Source: Begonia masoniana
Taxonomy: Eukaryota > Streptophyta > Magnoliopsida > Cucurbitales > Begoniaceae
Assembly (NCBI GenBank): GCA_022432975.1
Contig: CM039515.1
Span: forward strand, 18,075,488 to 18,139,487
Direction: 5' to 3'
DNA length: 64,000 bases
In this document: in pieces, positions 45,367-58,535 of the stretch
Numbering within the stretch: position 1 is the stretch's first letter
Layout of the letters: each line of letters starts with the position of its first letter
Position numbers and translations under genes: made by a program
The notes under the pieces: generated by a model
The model's database searches: none
What the model was told of the DNA's origin: nothing
Seen by the model: the letters and a program-made list of their open reading frames with translations, nothing else

Positions 45367-47658
45367 GTGTCTCTTCATTCACAAGCCACGTCTGTTGTAA
45401 AGTTTTCTGGTCTAAATTTTTATGAATGGTGCATACAAGTTCAGTTTCACCTTGGTGTTCTGGATCTTGATTTAGCACTTTTAGCTGAGAAACTAGCTGC
45501 TATTACTGCAACTAGTAGCGCTGATAAGAGATCTTCCTATAGTGCTTGAGAAAGATCAAACAGACTGAGCCTAATGTTTATGCGAATGACTGTAGAAAAC
45601 AACATCAAGTCCACAATTCCTAAAACTGACAGTGCTAAGGAATTTATGAAATTTGTGGAAAAATATTCGCAGTCTGAATCGACTGATAAGTCATTGGTTG
45701 GGACACTGATGGGTACTTTGACCACCATTAGGTTTGATGGTTCTCATACCATGCATGAGCATGTCGTCAAAATGACGAACATGGCATCAAGACTGAAATC
45801 CATGGGAATGAAAGTGAATGAGAACTTCCTTGTGACATTTATCCTGAACTCCTTTCCCCCTCAATATGGCCCATTTCATATGAGCTATAATACGATGAGG
45901 GATAAGTGGAATGTGCATGAATTACAAAGTACGCTCATTCAAGAAGAAGCAAGGCTTAAGAAACCAGGAATTCAAGCTGTCAATCTCATGAATTATGATG
46001 GAGTTGGAAAGAAACTAGGAAACAAAAGTGGAAAAGACAAGAAAGGACTATCATCGATAAATCAGTCCTCTTTCCAAATCCACAAGAAGGAACAACAGAA
46101 AGATAAGTGTCATTTCTATAAAAAGCATGAACACTATCAGAAAGATTGTCTGAAACGTAAGGTATGATTCAAAAAGAAAGATAAGCCTAGTGCTTTCGTA
46201 TGTTTCGAATCAAATTTAACTGAAGTTCCTTGTAATACTTGGTGGATTGATTCTGGTTGTACCATTCATGTTTCTAATACGATGTAAGGATTCCTTACGA
46301 CCCAAACTATAATCCCAAATGAAAAATATATCTTTATGGAGAATTGGGTAAAAGTTCCAGTTGAAGCTGTTGGAACTTACTGTTTAACGTTAGACACTGA
46401 ATTTCTATTAAATCTTTTTCAAACTGTTTATGTTCCAGTTGTTTCTCGAAATTTAGTTTCATTGTTCAAACTTGATACAATTGGATATTCCTTTACGTTT
46501 GGGACTGAATTTTTCAGTTTGTATAAAGATAACATTTTCATTGGTTCTGGTGTTCTTTATGAAGATTTGTACAAATTAAAGGTTGATAATTGTTTTGCTG
46601 AGACTCTTTTAAACTTGCATCATAATGTGGGAACTAAATTAGTGAATAAATGTTCTGTTGATTTGTGATATAAACGATTGAGTCATATATCCAAAGGAAG
46701 AATGAAAAGATTAATAAAGAATGAAATCCTTCCATATTTGCATTTTACTGATCTTGACATGTGTGTTAATTATATTAAAGGAAAACAAACAAGAAACACA
46801 ATTAAGAAAGTAGCCACAAGAAGCAAACATCTCCTTGAAATTATACACACAGATATATGTGGTCTTTTTGATGTTCCATCTTTTGGTGGAGAAAGATATT
46901 TTATTACTTTTATGGATGATTTTTCACGTTATGGATATATCTATCTTTTGAATAAAAAATCTCAAACAATAAAGACTCTTAAAGTGTTTGTCAAAGAGGT
47001 TGAAAGACAAGTAGATAGAAAAGTAAAAATTATTAGATCTGATAGAGGTGGTGAATATTATGGAAGTTATGATGAAAATGGACAACATCCAAATTCATTT
47101 GCTAAATTCCTTGAAAGTCGTGGTATATGTGCATAATACACAATGCTAGAAACACCAGAACAGAATGGTGTTGCAGAAAGGCGAAATCGTACTTTAATGG
47201 ATATGGTTAGGAGTATATTAAGTAATTCATCTTTATCCTTATCATTGTGGATGTATGCATTAAGGACTACTGTATACTTATTAAACATGGTTCCTAGTAA
47301 GGCAATCTCAAATACACCATTTGAACATGAAGGAAACCTAGTTTAATGAACCTGTATATTTGGGGTTGCCCAACATAAGTAATAATTTATAATCTACATG
47401 AAAAGAATCTGGATTCACAAACAACCAGTGGTTTCAGCATTGGTTATCCAGAAAAATCTAAAGGGTATAGATTTTACTGTCCTAGCCATAGTACGAGAAT
47501 TGTTGAAACTTGAAATGCTAGGTTCATTGAAATTGGTGAAATCAGTGGGAGTTTGGAACCACATAAAGTGGAAATTCAATAAGCTAGGGTGCGAGTTTCA
47601 ATACATATAACTTCTTCTCAAGTTGTCTTTCCAACAGTTGTTGATCATTTCAATGACT
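45367..47658 (+). pseudogene. Copia D gag-protease-integrase, 5' half
   Basis: A UBN2-type gag runs from about 45,367 to 46,070 (FSGLNFYEWCIQVQF; ALIQEEARL-like helix), with a stop at 45547. A zinc knuckle near 46,105 reads CHFYKKHEHYQKDC, so the second Cys is lost. Protease is at about 46,240 (WWIDSGCTIHVSNT). The pre-integrase region follows, with a stop at 46666. The integrase core at 46,850-47,340 has HTDICG, DDFSRYGYIYLL, SDRGGEYYG and ETPEQNGVAERRNRT, and a stop after SRGICA at 47134. The frame decays after 47,346 and the gene is cut at 47,664 by Gypsy B. Confidence 0.85.
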
Positions 47659-47663
47659 TACAC

Positions 47664-50250
47664 TGTAACACCTGGTTTTACGAGATTTTATTATTCCATT
47701 ATATAGTGGAATTTTTGTAAATATGTCAAATTGAGTCCGTTTTGCGAACAGAAAGTTTAATGGAGTCTTAATAATAAATCGAAAATTATGGTGAAATAAG
47801 GAAATTTGGATGAACCGAATCGTTAACTAAATAACGAGATGAGTAAAGAAATAAGATAGAAAACCAATGGAAGGACAATCAGGTAATTTTGCAAGCCAAA
47901 ATTTAATAAAAACATCACGAATTCCCTCCCCCACCCACGATTTCTTATTCTGTAATTTACCTTCCAGAGAGCTTGGCAATTTTGCTTCTCTCTCGCGCGA
48001 TTCTCCTTCCCTCCAATCATCGATTTTCTTCACGCTTTCTTCTTCCACCGCGATCCTAGGAAAGATCCTAACATTTTGGAAGTTAGTATCCGAGTTTTAA
48101 GGCTGTTAAATTAGTTAGAGCATTCTTAGGGTTTCGTCTAAAATGGCTATGTGAAGTTAGAAATTATTGGTTATTGAATTGTTGGATGATTAAGAGGTAT
48201 TTATGATTATAGGATAGCTAATTAGAACTAATGAGCCCTATTGGTTTAGACTCGATTTTAATGCCGTGTGCTGTAAATTGGCTTAGGTGAACAGAGCTCT
48301 CGGATAGTGCTTGTTGTGCTGAGGACCCGAGGTAAGTATTCGTGACTTGTTTAGCCGATTGGCATACACTGTAAGAATAGCTGTTGATCGAGGTTTTTGG
48401 TGAATTTAGATGCTTCGAGGAGATAGGATGGGTAGTTTAGGTTGATTGTGTATGAGGTTGCTTTCTTAGGTTCTTTTATGCATTGTTCTATGTTTTTACT
48501 TGTATTGCACGATCCATGTTCATGCACCATGTTTTCGGAAAGCATAGAAAATGAATTCCCGCATATGTTTTCATGAAAAGAAATGCCTAATGAAACAATA
48601 TGAAATGCATGTAACCTGGTCATGTCTGGGTGGGGTTCAGACATGGCTGCCCTGAGAGGAGGAGCATATTTTCCCCCCTGCAGATGGAAAGGGCTATCTA
48701 ACCGCGATATGTGCCCTCTCTATCTGGTGAGTTAACCCCCGGTGACACCTCCCGCTATGTAACTAAATAATGAAAAAAGAGAAATGCATGTTTTTACAAA
48801 CCCTGCACGCATAGCATGCATTCCCATTTACGAGACTTGCTGAGCTCCTTAGCTCATAGTTATTTTCTATGGTGTAGGTGATTTCGAGACAGGTGAGGAT
48901 GAGATTCCTCCACACGATGTATAGCTGGTTGAAGAAGTGAATCCGTGGGAGTGTGCAGTGCAGTGCAGTCAGAGCTAAACCGACCCGTGGGAGCAATAGT
49001 TGAGTACTATGTAGTTTTTTTGGGGTTAAAATAGACTGATGGGTGTATAGATAGGAAAGAAATGTATATAACTCATTTTAGGATGTTTGGTATCTGGATA
49101 GTAGACAAGAGATGCTTTGATGTTTTGGTAGACTCAATTTATAAAGTGTTTTGCTAAGTTTTATTTGGATTTTCGTGGAAATTTGAATGTATAGAGATGA
49201 AGTTTTTTTTGATGTTTTCTGGAAGTTCTAGGTGAATGGTGTATAGGTACAAGGGAATTTGTATGAGTTTCGGTTAAGTGTTTCTGTAAGAAAAGTCATC
49301 GTCCAAAGTCTGTGGACGATAAAGTTAAGTTGAGTATTTTAACAGAAAAAATCGTCGTCCAAAGTCTGTGGACGATAGAGTTAAGTTGAGTATTTTAACA
49401 GAAAAAGTCATTGTCCAAAGTTTGTGGACGATAGAGTTAATTTGAGTATTTTAACAGAAAGAGTCATTGTCCAAAGTCGTTGTCTAAGTCCCGTGGACGA
49501 ATAGGTCCCGTGGAAGAATAAGTCCCGTGGACGAATAAATCACGTGGATGATTATGGACGAATGAGTCCCGTGGAGGAATAGGTCCCGTGGACAAATAAA
49601 TCACGTGGACGATTATGGACGAATGAGTCCCGTGGACGAATAGGTCCTGTGGACGAATAAATCACGTGGACGATTATGGACGAATGAGTCCCGTGGACGA
49701 ATGAATTATATGGGCGAGAACTGTCGTCCACGTTGCCTTCTGTTTTCGTCGTCCACGCTGTCTGTCATTTCAGTCTTCCACGCCTCTAAGGTTCTTGTCG
49801 TCCAAACTCGATAGAGAGAAATATCCTCCACTGTTTAAATTTGATGAAACCCGAGGGATATTTCCCTCTGTTTTAAACGTTCAACTCACTGTTTATTTGA
49901 TGAAACCCGAGAGGTATTTCCTTCAGTTTCCATCGTCCAAACCCGTTAGATAGAAATATCCTCCTCCACTACTTAAATTGATGAAATTCAAGAAGAACTA
50001 AGTGATTATTTATTCCGAGAGAAATTAAGTGATAGAACCCTAGAGGAAAATTTATTCTCTGCCCATAGTTATTTTATTGTTTTTAGTATTTACCTTAAGT
50101 TTAATTTTATTCGAGGTTTTCACACACGAATTGTCTTCCGTTGATAGAAGTTGTTACCCGTGTATATGTATGATGAAAAAGAATGAACGAAAGTTTAAAT
50201 TTCACGTGATTTTTAGGAATAGTACAAGGGAAAAATTAAGGTCTGTTACA
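47664..50250 (+). repeat. 5' LTR of Gypsy B (2587 bp)
   Basis: It matches the 3' LTR throughout. It contains an array of ~57-bp units with CGTCCAAAGTCTGTGGACGA (about 49,290-49,480). A second array of ~62-bp units with AATCACGTGGACGATTATGG and GTCCCGTGGACGAAT follows (about 49,490-49,700); most units carry one CACGTG. Confidence 0.93.
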
Positions 50251-50626
50251 GTTATGGTATCAGAGCTCCCGGGTTTTAAAATCAGTTCTATAGACTGCTC
50301 GACTGCGCAAGCCACTACATGGACATCCTTCTTCAACTGTAAGTATGTTTAAATGCTTTGTTTAATTTCGATTTCTTAGGACTATTTGTTTTAACTTTTA
50401 TAGGAGATATAAGATGGTCCGAGGTAGAGATGCCATAGAAGATACCTTAGACAGGATGACCGATCTGCTGGAGCGTCAGGCTCAGCATATGGATAGACAG
50501 ACGCAGCAAATTGAGAGCCTAGTGAACCGTGAAAATCAGAGAGCCTGGGACATAGTAGTGCCGGACAACCACAGCATGGAGAGGTTTCAAAAGCCACGGC
50601 CTCCAATATTCAACGGATAATCTACG

Positions 50627-51502
50627 TGTGATGACCCGAATGTGCACGTATGAGTACGACTGCGGGGCAAACCTCAGGTTGCGGGGCAAACCTCAGGACC
50701 TAAGCCGAGTGTAGGCGAATCTCGGATTCGAGTATAAGCGAATCCCGAGTCGTAAAGAGGGGGTCGTCACAATCCCACATCGCTTGGGGAAGTATGTGGA
50801 AATGAAACATATGTAAAGAGACCCTTCCAAAATAGCAAGACGCGTTTTGGAGCACAATTGACAACGGATCCCATAAGAACTCCGAAGTTAAAAGTGCTTC
50901 GGCGAGAGCAATCTCAGGTTTGGTGACCTTCCGGGAAGTTCGCCAAACAAATCCGTGAGGGGAGGATATTGGGTCACGGCCCAATCCCTAGAGCGGACAA
51001 TATCTTGCTGGGAATATGAGTCGTTACAAATGGTATCAGAGCCTGTACCCAACCAAAAATGTGGCCAACGAGGCTGTTAGGCCCCCGAGGTGGGGTGATT
51101 TGATGACCCGAATGTGCATGTATGAGTACGACTGTGGGGCAAATCTCGGGTTGCGGGGCAAACCTCGGGACCTAAGCCGAGTGTAGGCGAATCCCGGACT
51201 TGAGTATAGGCGAATCCCGGGTCGTAAAGAGGGGGTCGTCACAATCCCACATCGCTTGGGGAAGTATGTGGAAATGAAACATATGTAAACAGATCCTCCC
51301 AAAATAGCAAGACGCGTTTTGGAGCACAATTGACAACGGATCCCATAAGAACTCCGAAGTTAAAAGTGCTTCGGCGAGAGCAATCTCAGGTTGGGTGACC
51401 TTCCGGGAAGTTCTCGCCAAACAAAGCCGTGAGGGGAGGATATTGGGCCACAGCCCAATCTCCAGAGCAGACAATATCTTACTGGAAATAGGGGTCGTTA
51501 CA
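50627..51502 (+). mobile_element. Cassandra TRIM inside Gypsy B gag
   Basis: LTR 1 is 50627-51028 and LTR 2 is 51099-51502. The 70-bp interior has the primer site ATGGTATCAGAGCCTG and a purine tract (CCGAGGTGGGGTGAT). 5S-like blocks are at about 50,869-50,945 and 51,342-51,420. Flanks CTACG and TTACG form the target duplication with one mismatch. The gag reading resumes across the insertion. Confidence 0.94.
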
Positions 51503-53010
51503 TTACGGACCCCTCTATTGCTGAGGAGTGGGTTCGAACGATGGAGGACATGTTGGCTTATGCCAAGGTGGATAATGCTGAGAAGGTCACGTGCGTCACT
51601 TTTCACCTGGCATTTGATGCCCGCTCTTGGTGGGATTCTATTAAGGCGACTACGGACGTGACTTTGATGAGGTGGGAATGGTTTAAAACCGTGTTCTTTA
51701 ATAACTACTTCAGCCGTACCATGAGGGCGGCAAAAAGAGCAGAGTTCACGCAGCTGAAGCAGACCAGTACAGTTGCAGAGTATATTAGAAAGTTGGAAGC
51801 CTTATCACGATTTGCACCGCGCTTGGTCAGCGATAATGAAGACAAGGTGCAACAATTTATGGATGGACTAAATCCGGAGATTCGAAAGAATATCATAGTA
51901 TCCGGCATTTTTGATGTGCCCTATGAAGACATCGCAGCGAGAGCCTTGGAGTTTGAGGCTGCAAAATTGACCTGTGTGAGACCGAAGGAGCCTGTTAGGG
52001 GTTTCTTTCACGAGATTCATCCTCAATCACGAAATAGAGGTTGGCAACAAAAAGGACAGCCACCAGTACAACAACAAAGAGGAGTCAAGAGACCATTTGA
52101 AGGAGGTAATGACCGGGGAAAATGAAAACAGGTACATGGAACTACTCAAATGCCTTGGTGTCCTAAATGCCAGAAGGAGCATAGCGGTGAGTGCCGATTA
52201 GGCACAGATAGATGTTTCTGGTGTGGAGAGACAGACCATTATGTTAAAGATTGCCCGAAGCCAGGCCGAGAACAGCCAGGCAGAGACCAGAGGAGAGTTA
52301 TGCCACAGATCTTTGCCTTTATCGAGTTTGGCGACGTCGACGACGAGGCTCAACCATCTGTTATAGCAGGTACTATCTTAGTCATGGGTGTACCAATATT
52401 TTCTTTGATTGACACGGGGGCTACGCATTTCTTCATTTCGATTGCTTGCATGACTAGATTGGAGTTAGTGTCTGAGTTAGTAGAGTATGAGTATAGAGTA
52501 ATGCTGCCTTCGGGAGCGAATATGTAGTCTGATCATGTTTTCCAGGGCAACGTCGTCTCTGTGGGAAATAATACCCTCTATGCCCTATTGATAGTTATGG
52601 GTATAGAGGTGTATGATCTTATTTTGGAGATGGACTGGCTGTCTCACCATTGCGCCACCATTGACTGCAGGTCCGGGATGGTAACTTTCTGCCCCCCGGA
52701 CAAAGTAGAGTTCACTTTCCAAGCGATGAATAAGTTAAGTGGGCTGCCTACTTCTTATTCGATGATGGCCAGAGAGCAGTTTAAAGATGGATGCTCAATT
52801 TACGCGGCCGCGATGGTTGATACTCGACTACTTAATGGGTTGAAGCCAGATGACCTCCTAATTGTTAGAGAATTCTCAGAGATTTTTCTCGATGATCTTC
52901 TCGGGTTACTGCCAGATCGGGAGATCGAGTTTGTAATTGATGTTTATCCAAGTTCGGTGCCTGTGTCCAAGAATGCATACAGATTGGCGCCCGCTGAACT
53001 GAAAGAGCTG

Positions 53011-55975
53011 AAATCTCAGTTAGAAATGCTGTTCCACAAGGGGTTCATTCGACCCAGCTTTTCTCTTTGGGGTGCGCCGGTCGTGTTCGTTAAGAAAAAG
53101 GACGGAACTCTCAGAATGTGTGTAGATTACAGAGAGTTAAATAAATTGACAGTGAAGAATAAGTATCCATTGCCCCGGATTGACGACCTGTTTGACCAAC
53201 TGTAGGGTGCCTGAGTGTTTTTGAGGATTGACCTACTCTCGGGTTATTATCAGTTGAAGGTCCGAAAAGAAGATATTGAAAAGACGGCATTTAGAACGAG
53301 GTTTTGGCACTACGAGTTTTTAGTACTGTCTTTTGGACTTACCAGTGCCCCTGCAGCGTTTATGGATATGATGAACCGCGTCTTCAAGGATTATTTGGAC
53401 AAGTTTGTTGTTGTTTTCATCGACGACATCTTGGTCTACTCTAAAACAAAGGAGGAACACGAAGAGCAATTACGGACTATCTTAGGAATTTTAAAACAAC
53501 ATCAGCTTTACCCAAAGTTCTCCAAGTGTGAGTTATGGCTGGATCGAGTTAATTTTCTTGGCCATATCATATCTTAGGAGGAATTTCGGTGGATCCGACT
53601 AAGATTGAAGTTGTCAGGGATTGGCCACAGTCTAAAAATGTGCGAGAAGTACGTGGATTTCTTGGGTTGGCCGGGTATTACAGGAAGTTCATTGAGGGGT
53701 TTTCAAAGATGGCAGTCCCTCTATCCCAATTGACGAGGAAGAATGAAAAATATGTATGGTCGGCTGCATGCAAAAAGAGCTTCAATGAGCTGAAACAAAG
53801 ACTGACTACAACACCAGTGTTAACATTGCCTGTTGAAGGTGATAAGTTCAGTATTTATTACGACGCGTCAAGGATCGGACTGGGGTGTGTATTGATGCAG
53901 AAAGACAGAGTCATTGCTTATGCTTCTCGGTAGTTGAAGCCGTATGAGAAAAATTATCCGACACACGATCTTGAGCTTGCAGTAGTTGTCTTGTGTTAAA
54001 AATCTCCGTTAGAAGAGCTGTTAGACAAGGGATTCATTCGACCCAGCTTTTCTTCTTGGGGTGCGCCGATCCTGTTCGTTAAGAAAATGGACGAAACCCT
54101 CAGAATGTGTGTAGATTACAGAGAGTTAAATAAATTGACAGTGAATAATAAGTATCCACTGCCCCAGATTGACGACCTGTTTGACCAACTGCAGGGTGCC
54201 TGAGTGTTTTCGAGGATTGATCTACTCTCGGGTTATTATCAGTTGAAGGTCGAAAAGAAGATATTGAAAAGACGGCATTTAGAACGAGGTTTTGGCATAC
54301 GAGTTTTTAGTACTGTCTTTTGGACTTACCAGTGCCCTGCAGCGTTTATGGATATGATGAACCGCGTCTTCAAGGATTATTTGGACAAGTTTGTTGTTGT
54401 TTTCATCGACGACATCTTGGTCTACTCTAAAACAAAGGAGGAACACGAAGAGCAATTACGGACTATCTTAGGAATTTTAAACAACATCAGCTTTACCCAA
54501 AGTTCTCCAAGTGTGAGTTATGGCTGGATCGAGTTAATTTTCTTGGCCATATCATATCTTAGGAGGAATTTCGGTGGATCCGACTAAGATTGAAGTTGTC
54601 AGGGATTGGCCACAGTCTAAAAATGTGCGAGAAGTACGTGGATTTCTTGGGTTGGCCGGGTATTACAGGAAGTTCATTGAGGGGTTTTCAAAGATGGCAG
54701 TCCCTCTATCCCAATTGACGAGGAAGAATGAAAAATATGTATGGTCGGCTGCATGCAAAAAGAGCTTCAATGAGCTGAAACAAAGACTGACTACAACACC
54801 AGTGTTAACATTGCCTGTTGAAGGTGATAAGTTCAGTATTTATTACGACGCGTCAAGGATCGGACTGGGGTGTGTATTGATGCAGAAAGACAGAGTCATT
54901 GCTTATGCTTCTCGGTAGTTGAAGCCGTATGAGAAAAATTATCCGACACACGATCTTGAGCTTGCAGTAGTTGTCTTTGTGTTAAAAATCTCCGTTAGAA
55001 GAGCTGTTAGACAAGGGATTCATTCGACCCAGCTTTTCTTCTTGGGGTGCGCCGATCCTGTTCGTTAAGAAAATGGACGAAACTCTCAGAATGTGTGTAG
55101 ATTACAGAGAGTTAAATAAATTGACAGTGAATAATAAGTATCCACTGCCCCAGATTGACGACCTGTTTGACCAACTGCAGGGTGCCTGAGTGTTTTCGAG
55201 GATTGATCTATGCTCGGGTTATTATCAGTTGAAGGTTCGAAAAGAAGATATTGAAAAGACGACATTTCGAACGAGGTATGGGCATTACGAGTTTTTAGTA
55301 ATGTCTTTTGGACTTACCAATGCTCCTGCAGCGTTTATGGATATGATGAACCGCATCTTCAAAAATTATTTGGACAACTTTGTTGTTGTTTTCATCGACG
55401 AAATCTTGGTCTACTCTAAAACAAAGGAGGAACACGAAGAGCAATTACGGACTGTCTTAGGAATTTTAAAACAACATCAGCTTTACCCAAAGTTTTCCAA
55501 GTTTGAGTTCTGGCTGGATCGAGTTAATTTTCTTGGCCAGATCATATATCAGGAGGGAATTTTGGTGGATCCGACTAAGATTGAAGTTGTCAGGGATTGG
55601 CCACAGCCTAAAAACGTGCGAGAAGTACGTGGATTTCTTGGGTTGGCCGGGTATTACAAGAAGTTCATTGAGGGGTTTTCAAAGACGGCAGTCCCTCTAT
55701 CCCAATTGACGAGGAAGAACGAAAAATATGTATGGTCGGCTGCATGCGAAAAGAGCTTCAATGAGCTGAAATAAAGACTGACTACAACACCAGTGTTAAC
55801 ATTGCTTGTAAAGGCGATAAGTTCAGTATTTATTGCGACACCTCAAGGAATGGACTGGGGTGTGTATTGATGCAGGAAGGCAGAGTCATTACTTATGCTT
55901 CTCAGCAGTTGAAGTCGTATGAGCAAAATTATCCGACACACGATCTTGAGCTTGCAGCAATTGTCTTTGCGTTAA
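53011..55975 (+). repeat. Three tandem copies of the RT segment (989, 986, 990 bp)
   Basis: Units are 53011-53999, 54000-54985 and 54986-55975. Each begins and ends at AAATCT, a short homology shared by the RT start (GAAATCTCAG) and the RNase H region (AAAAATCTAG). Each covers the RT fingers/palm with one FIDDILVYS motif (about 53,416, 54,405, 55,390) and the start of RNase H. Unit 3 reads FIDEILVYS, so one catalytic Asp is replaced. Confidence 0.96.
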
Positions 55976-58535
55976 AAATCTAGAGACACTATCTGTATGG
56001 ACAACAGTGTGAGGTGTTCTCAGATCACAGGAAGGTGGTTGGAGTTAGTTAAAGATTATGACTTTGAGATTAAATACCACCTAGGGAAGGCAAATAAGGT
56101 CGCAGACGCCTTGAGCAGGATGCCTTCTACTGGTCAGCCTTCGCTTGCATCGATGTCAGTAATGCTAAGGTCTGAGATCGAGAGGTTTGATGTGGAGATT
56201 GTGGCCGAGTTGTCCACTATGCTCACAAACATTTATCTTAGGCCGACAATAATTGAAAAACTCCGAGAAGCTCAGAAGGAGGACTTGGAGTGTGAGAGAT
56301 ATCAACTGAGCATGACATCTGAGGACTCGTCTGATTTTAGCTAGTCGGATGATGGCCTATTGAGATTCAGGCATAGGTGGTACGTGCCTAACGATGAGGA
56401 ATTGAAAAGAGAGATCTTGTGCATCCGGGGAGCACAAAAATGTACAGAGACCTAAGACAATATTTCTGGTGGCCGAACATGAAGAGATAGATTGTCAGGT
56501 AAGTGGAAACCTACCTGGTTTGTCAACAAGTTAAGGCGGAACACCAAAGGCCAGCCAGAACCTTACAGCCACTATTGATTCCGGAGTGGAAATGGGAGCA
56601 AATATCTATGGATTTCATTGTTGGACTCCTGAGAACGACGAAAGGGCACGATGGCATCTGAGTGATAGTGGACCGTTTGACAAAGACGGACCACTTTCTA
56701 TCAGTGAAGATGACCTATTCTATGGATCAGCTTGCTGAGCTGTATGTGCAGGAGATCGTCAGATTACACGGAGTGCCTATTTCGATTGTCTCCGATAGAG
56801 ATGCCAGGTTTACTTCGAAATTCTAGAAGAGCCTACATAAGGCTATGGGGACTCAGTTAAATTTTAGCACAGCGTTTCATCCTCAGACTGACGGGCGGAC
56901 AGAAAGAACAAATCAGATTCTTGAGGATATGCTTAGAGCTTGCATGCTGGAATTTTAGGGCTCGTGGAGTCGATATTTTCCCTTGATTGAAATCTCGTAC
57001 AACAACAGCTTCCAGGCCATGATTGGCATGGCTCTGTACGAAGCGCTTTATGGTCGAAAGTGTAGGTCTCCGCTATAGTGGGACGAGGTTGGCGAAGTTA
57101 GTATAATCAGCCCAGATATTTTGCAGCAAACAGCGGAGAATATTGCTATTATCAAGCAACATATAGAGACAGCACAGAGCCGCCAAAAGAGCTATGTTGA
57201 CACCAGACGAAGGAAATTGCAGTTCAAGGAAGGTGACGAAGTATACTTGAAGATTTCTCCGTTTAAAGGCGTTATGCGGTTTGGAAGGAGAGGCAAGTTG
57301 AACCCTCGTTATGTTGGGCCCTTTCCTATCTTGAAGAGGATCAGGATTATGGCGTACAGGTTACAGCTTCCGGCGTCCATGGAAGGTATTCACGATGTGT
57401 TTCACGTGTCTATGCTCAGAAAATGCGTGCGTGATCCATCACACGTCATTGAGACAAGAGAGGTCGAGGTGCAACCAACGCTAACCTACGAGGAAAAGCC
57501 GGTACGAATTTTAGAGTCCTCTATCAAGGTGTTGCGCAATAAGGAGATCTCGCTGGTAAAAGCCCTATCGTGGAATCACGGTGTAGAGGAAACTACTTGG
57601 GAGAGACAACATGATATGATGTCGAAGTATCCTGAACTGTTTGTATAATCAAATTTTGAGGACAAAATTTTAATTAAGGTGGATGGAATGTAACACCCAG
57701 TTTTACGGGATTTTATTATTCCATTATATAACGACATTTTTGTAAATATGTCAAATTGAGTCCGTTTTGCGAACAGAAAGTTTAATGGAGCCTTAATAAT
57801 AAATAAGAAATTATGGTGAAATAGGGAAATTTGGAGGAACCGAATCGTTAACTAAATAACGAGATGAGTAAAGAAATAAGATAGAAAATCAATAGAGGGA
57901 CAATTAGGTAATTTTGCAAGCCAAAATTTAATAAAAACATCACGAATTCCCTCCCCCACCCACAATTTCTTATTATGTAATTTCCCTTCCAGAGAGCTTG
58001 GCGATTTTGCTTCTCTCTCGCGCGATTCTCCTTCTCTCCGATCATCGATTTTCTTCACGCTTTCTTCTTCCACCGCGATCCTAGGTAAGATCCTAACATT
58101 TTGGAAGTTAGTATCCGAGTTTTAAAGCTGTTAAATTAGTTAGAGCTTTCTTAGGGTTTCGTCTAAAATGGCTATGTGAAGTTAGAAATCATTGGTTATT
58201 GAATTGTTGGACGATTAAGAGGTATTTATGATTATAAGATAGCTAATTAGAACTAATGAGCCCTATTGGTTTAGACTCGGTTTTAATGCCGTGTGTTGTA
58301 AATTGACTTAGGTGAACAGAACTCTCAGATAGTGCTCGTTGTGCTGAGGATCCGAGGTAAGTCTTTGTGACTTGTTTGGGCGATTGGCCTACACTGTAAG
58401 AATAGCTGTTGATCGAGGTTTTTGGTGAATTTAGCTGCTTCGGGGAGATAGGATGGGTAGTTTAGGTTGATTGTGTATGAGGTTGCTTTCTTAGGTTCTT
58501 TTATGCATTGTTCTATGTTTTTACCTGTATTGCAC

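Larger units (their letters stand above)
50414..57648 (+). pseudogene. Gypsy B gag-pol, degenerate, with triplicated RT
   Basis: Gag starts at 50414 (MVRGRDAIEDT), is split by Cassandra at 50627, and resumes at 51503 (EEWVRTMEDM) to a stop at 52125. A zinc knuckle CFWCGETDHYVKDC lies at 52213-52254 and protease LIDTGATHFFIS near 52,405. Reverse transcriptase begins near 52,880, and its segment 53011-53999 is present three times (to 55975). RNase H has lost about 18 residues after FSDH near 56,030. The integrase zinc-binding region is near 56,420 and the core at about 56,600-57,080 has many TAG stops. The intact C-terminal part, 57121-57648, has GDEVYLKISPFKGVMRFG, the motif RYVGPFPI, and a chromodomain-like end (LVKALSWNHGVEETTWE). 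It cannot produce an active polyprotein. Confidence 0.92.

Noticed and set aside
51036..51606. Minus-strand ORFs with shared sequence at several places (also near 15,816-16,574 and 50,700-50,984)
   Set aside because: All are antisense readings of Cassandra LTRs.
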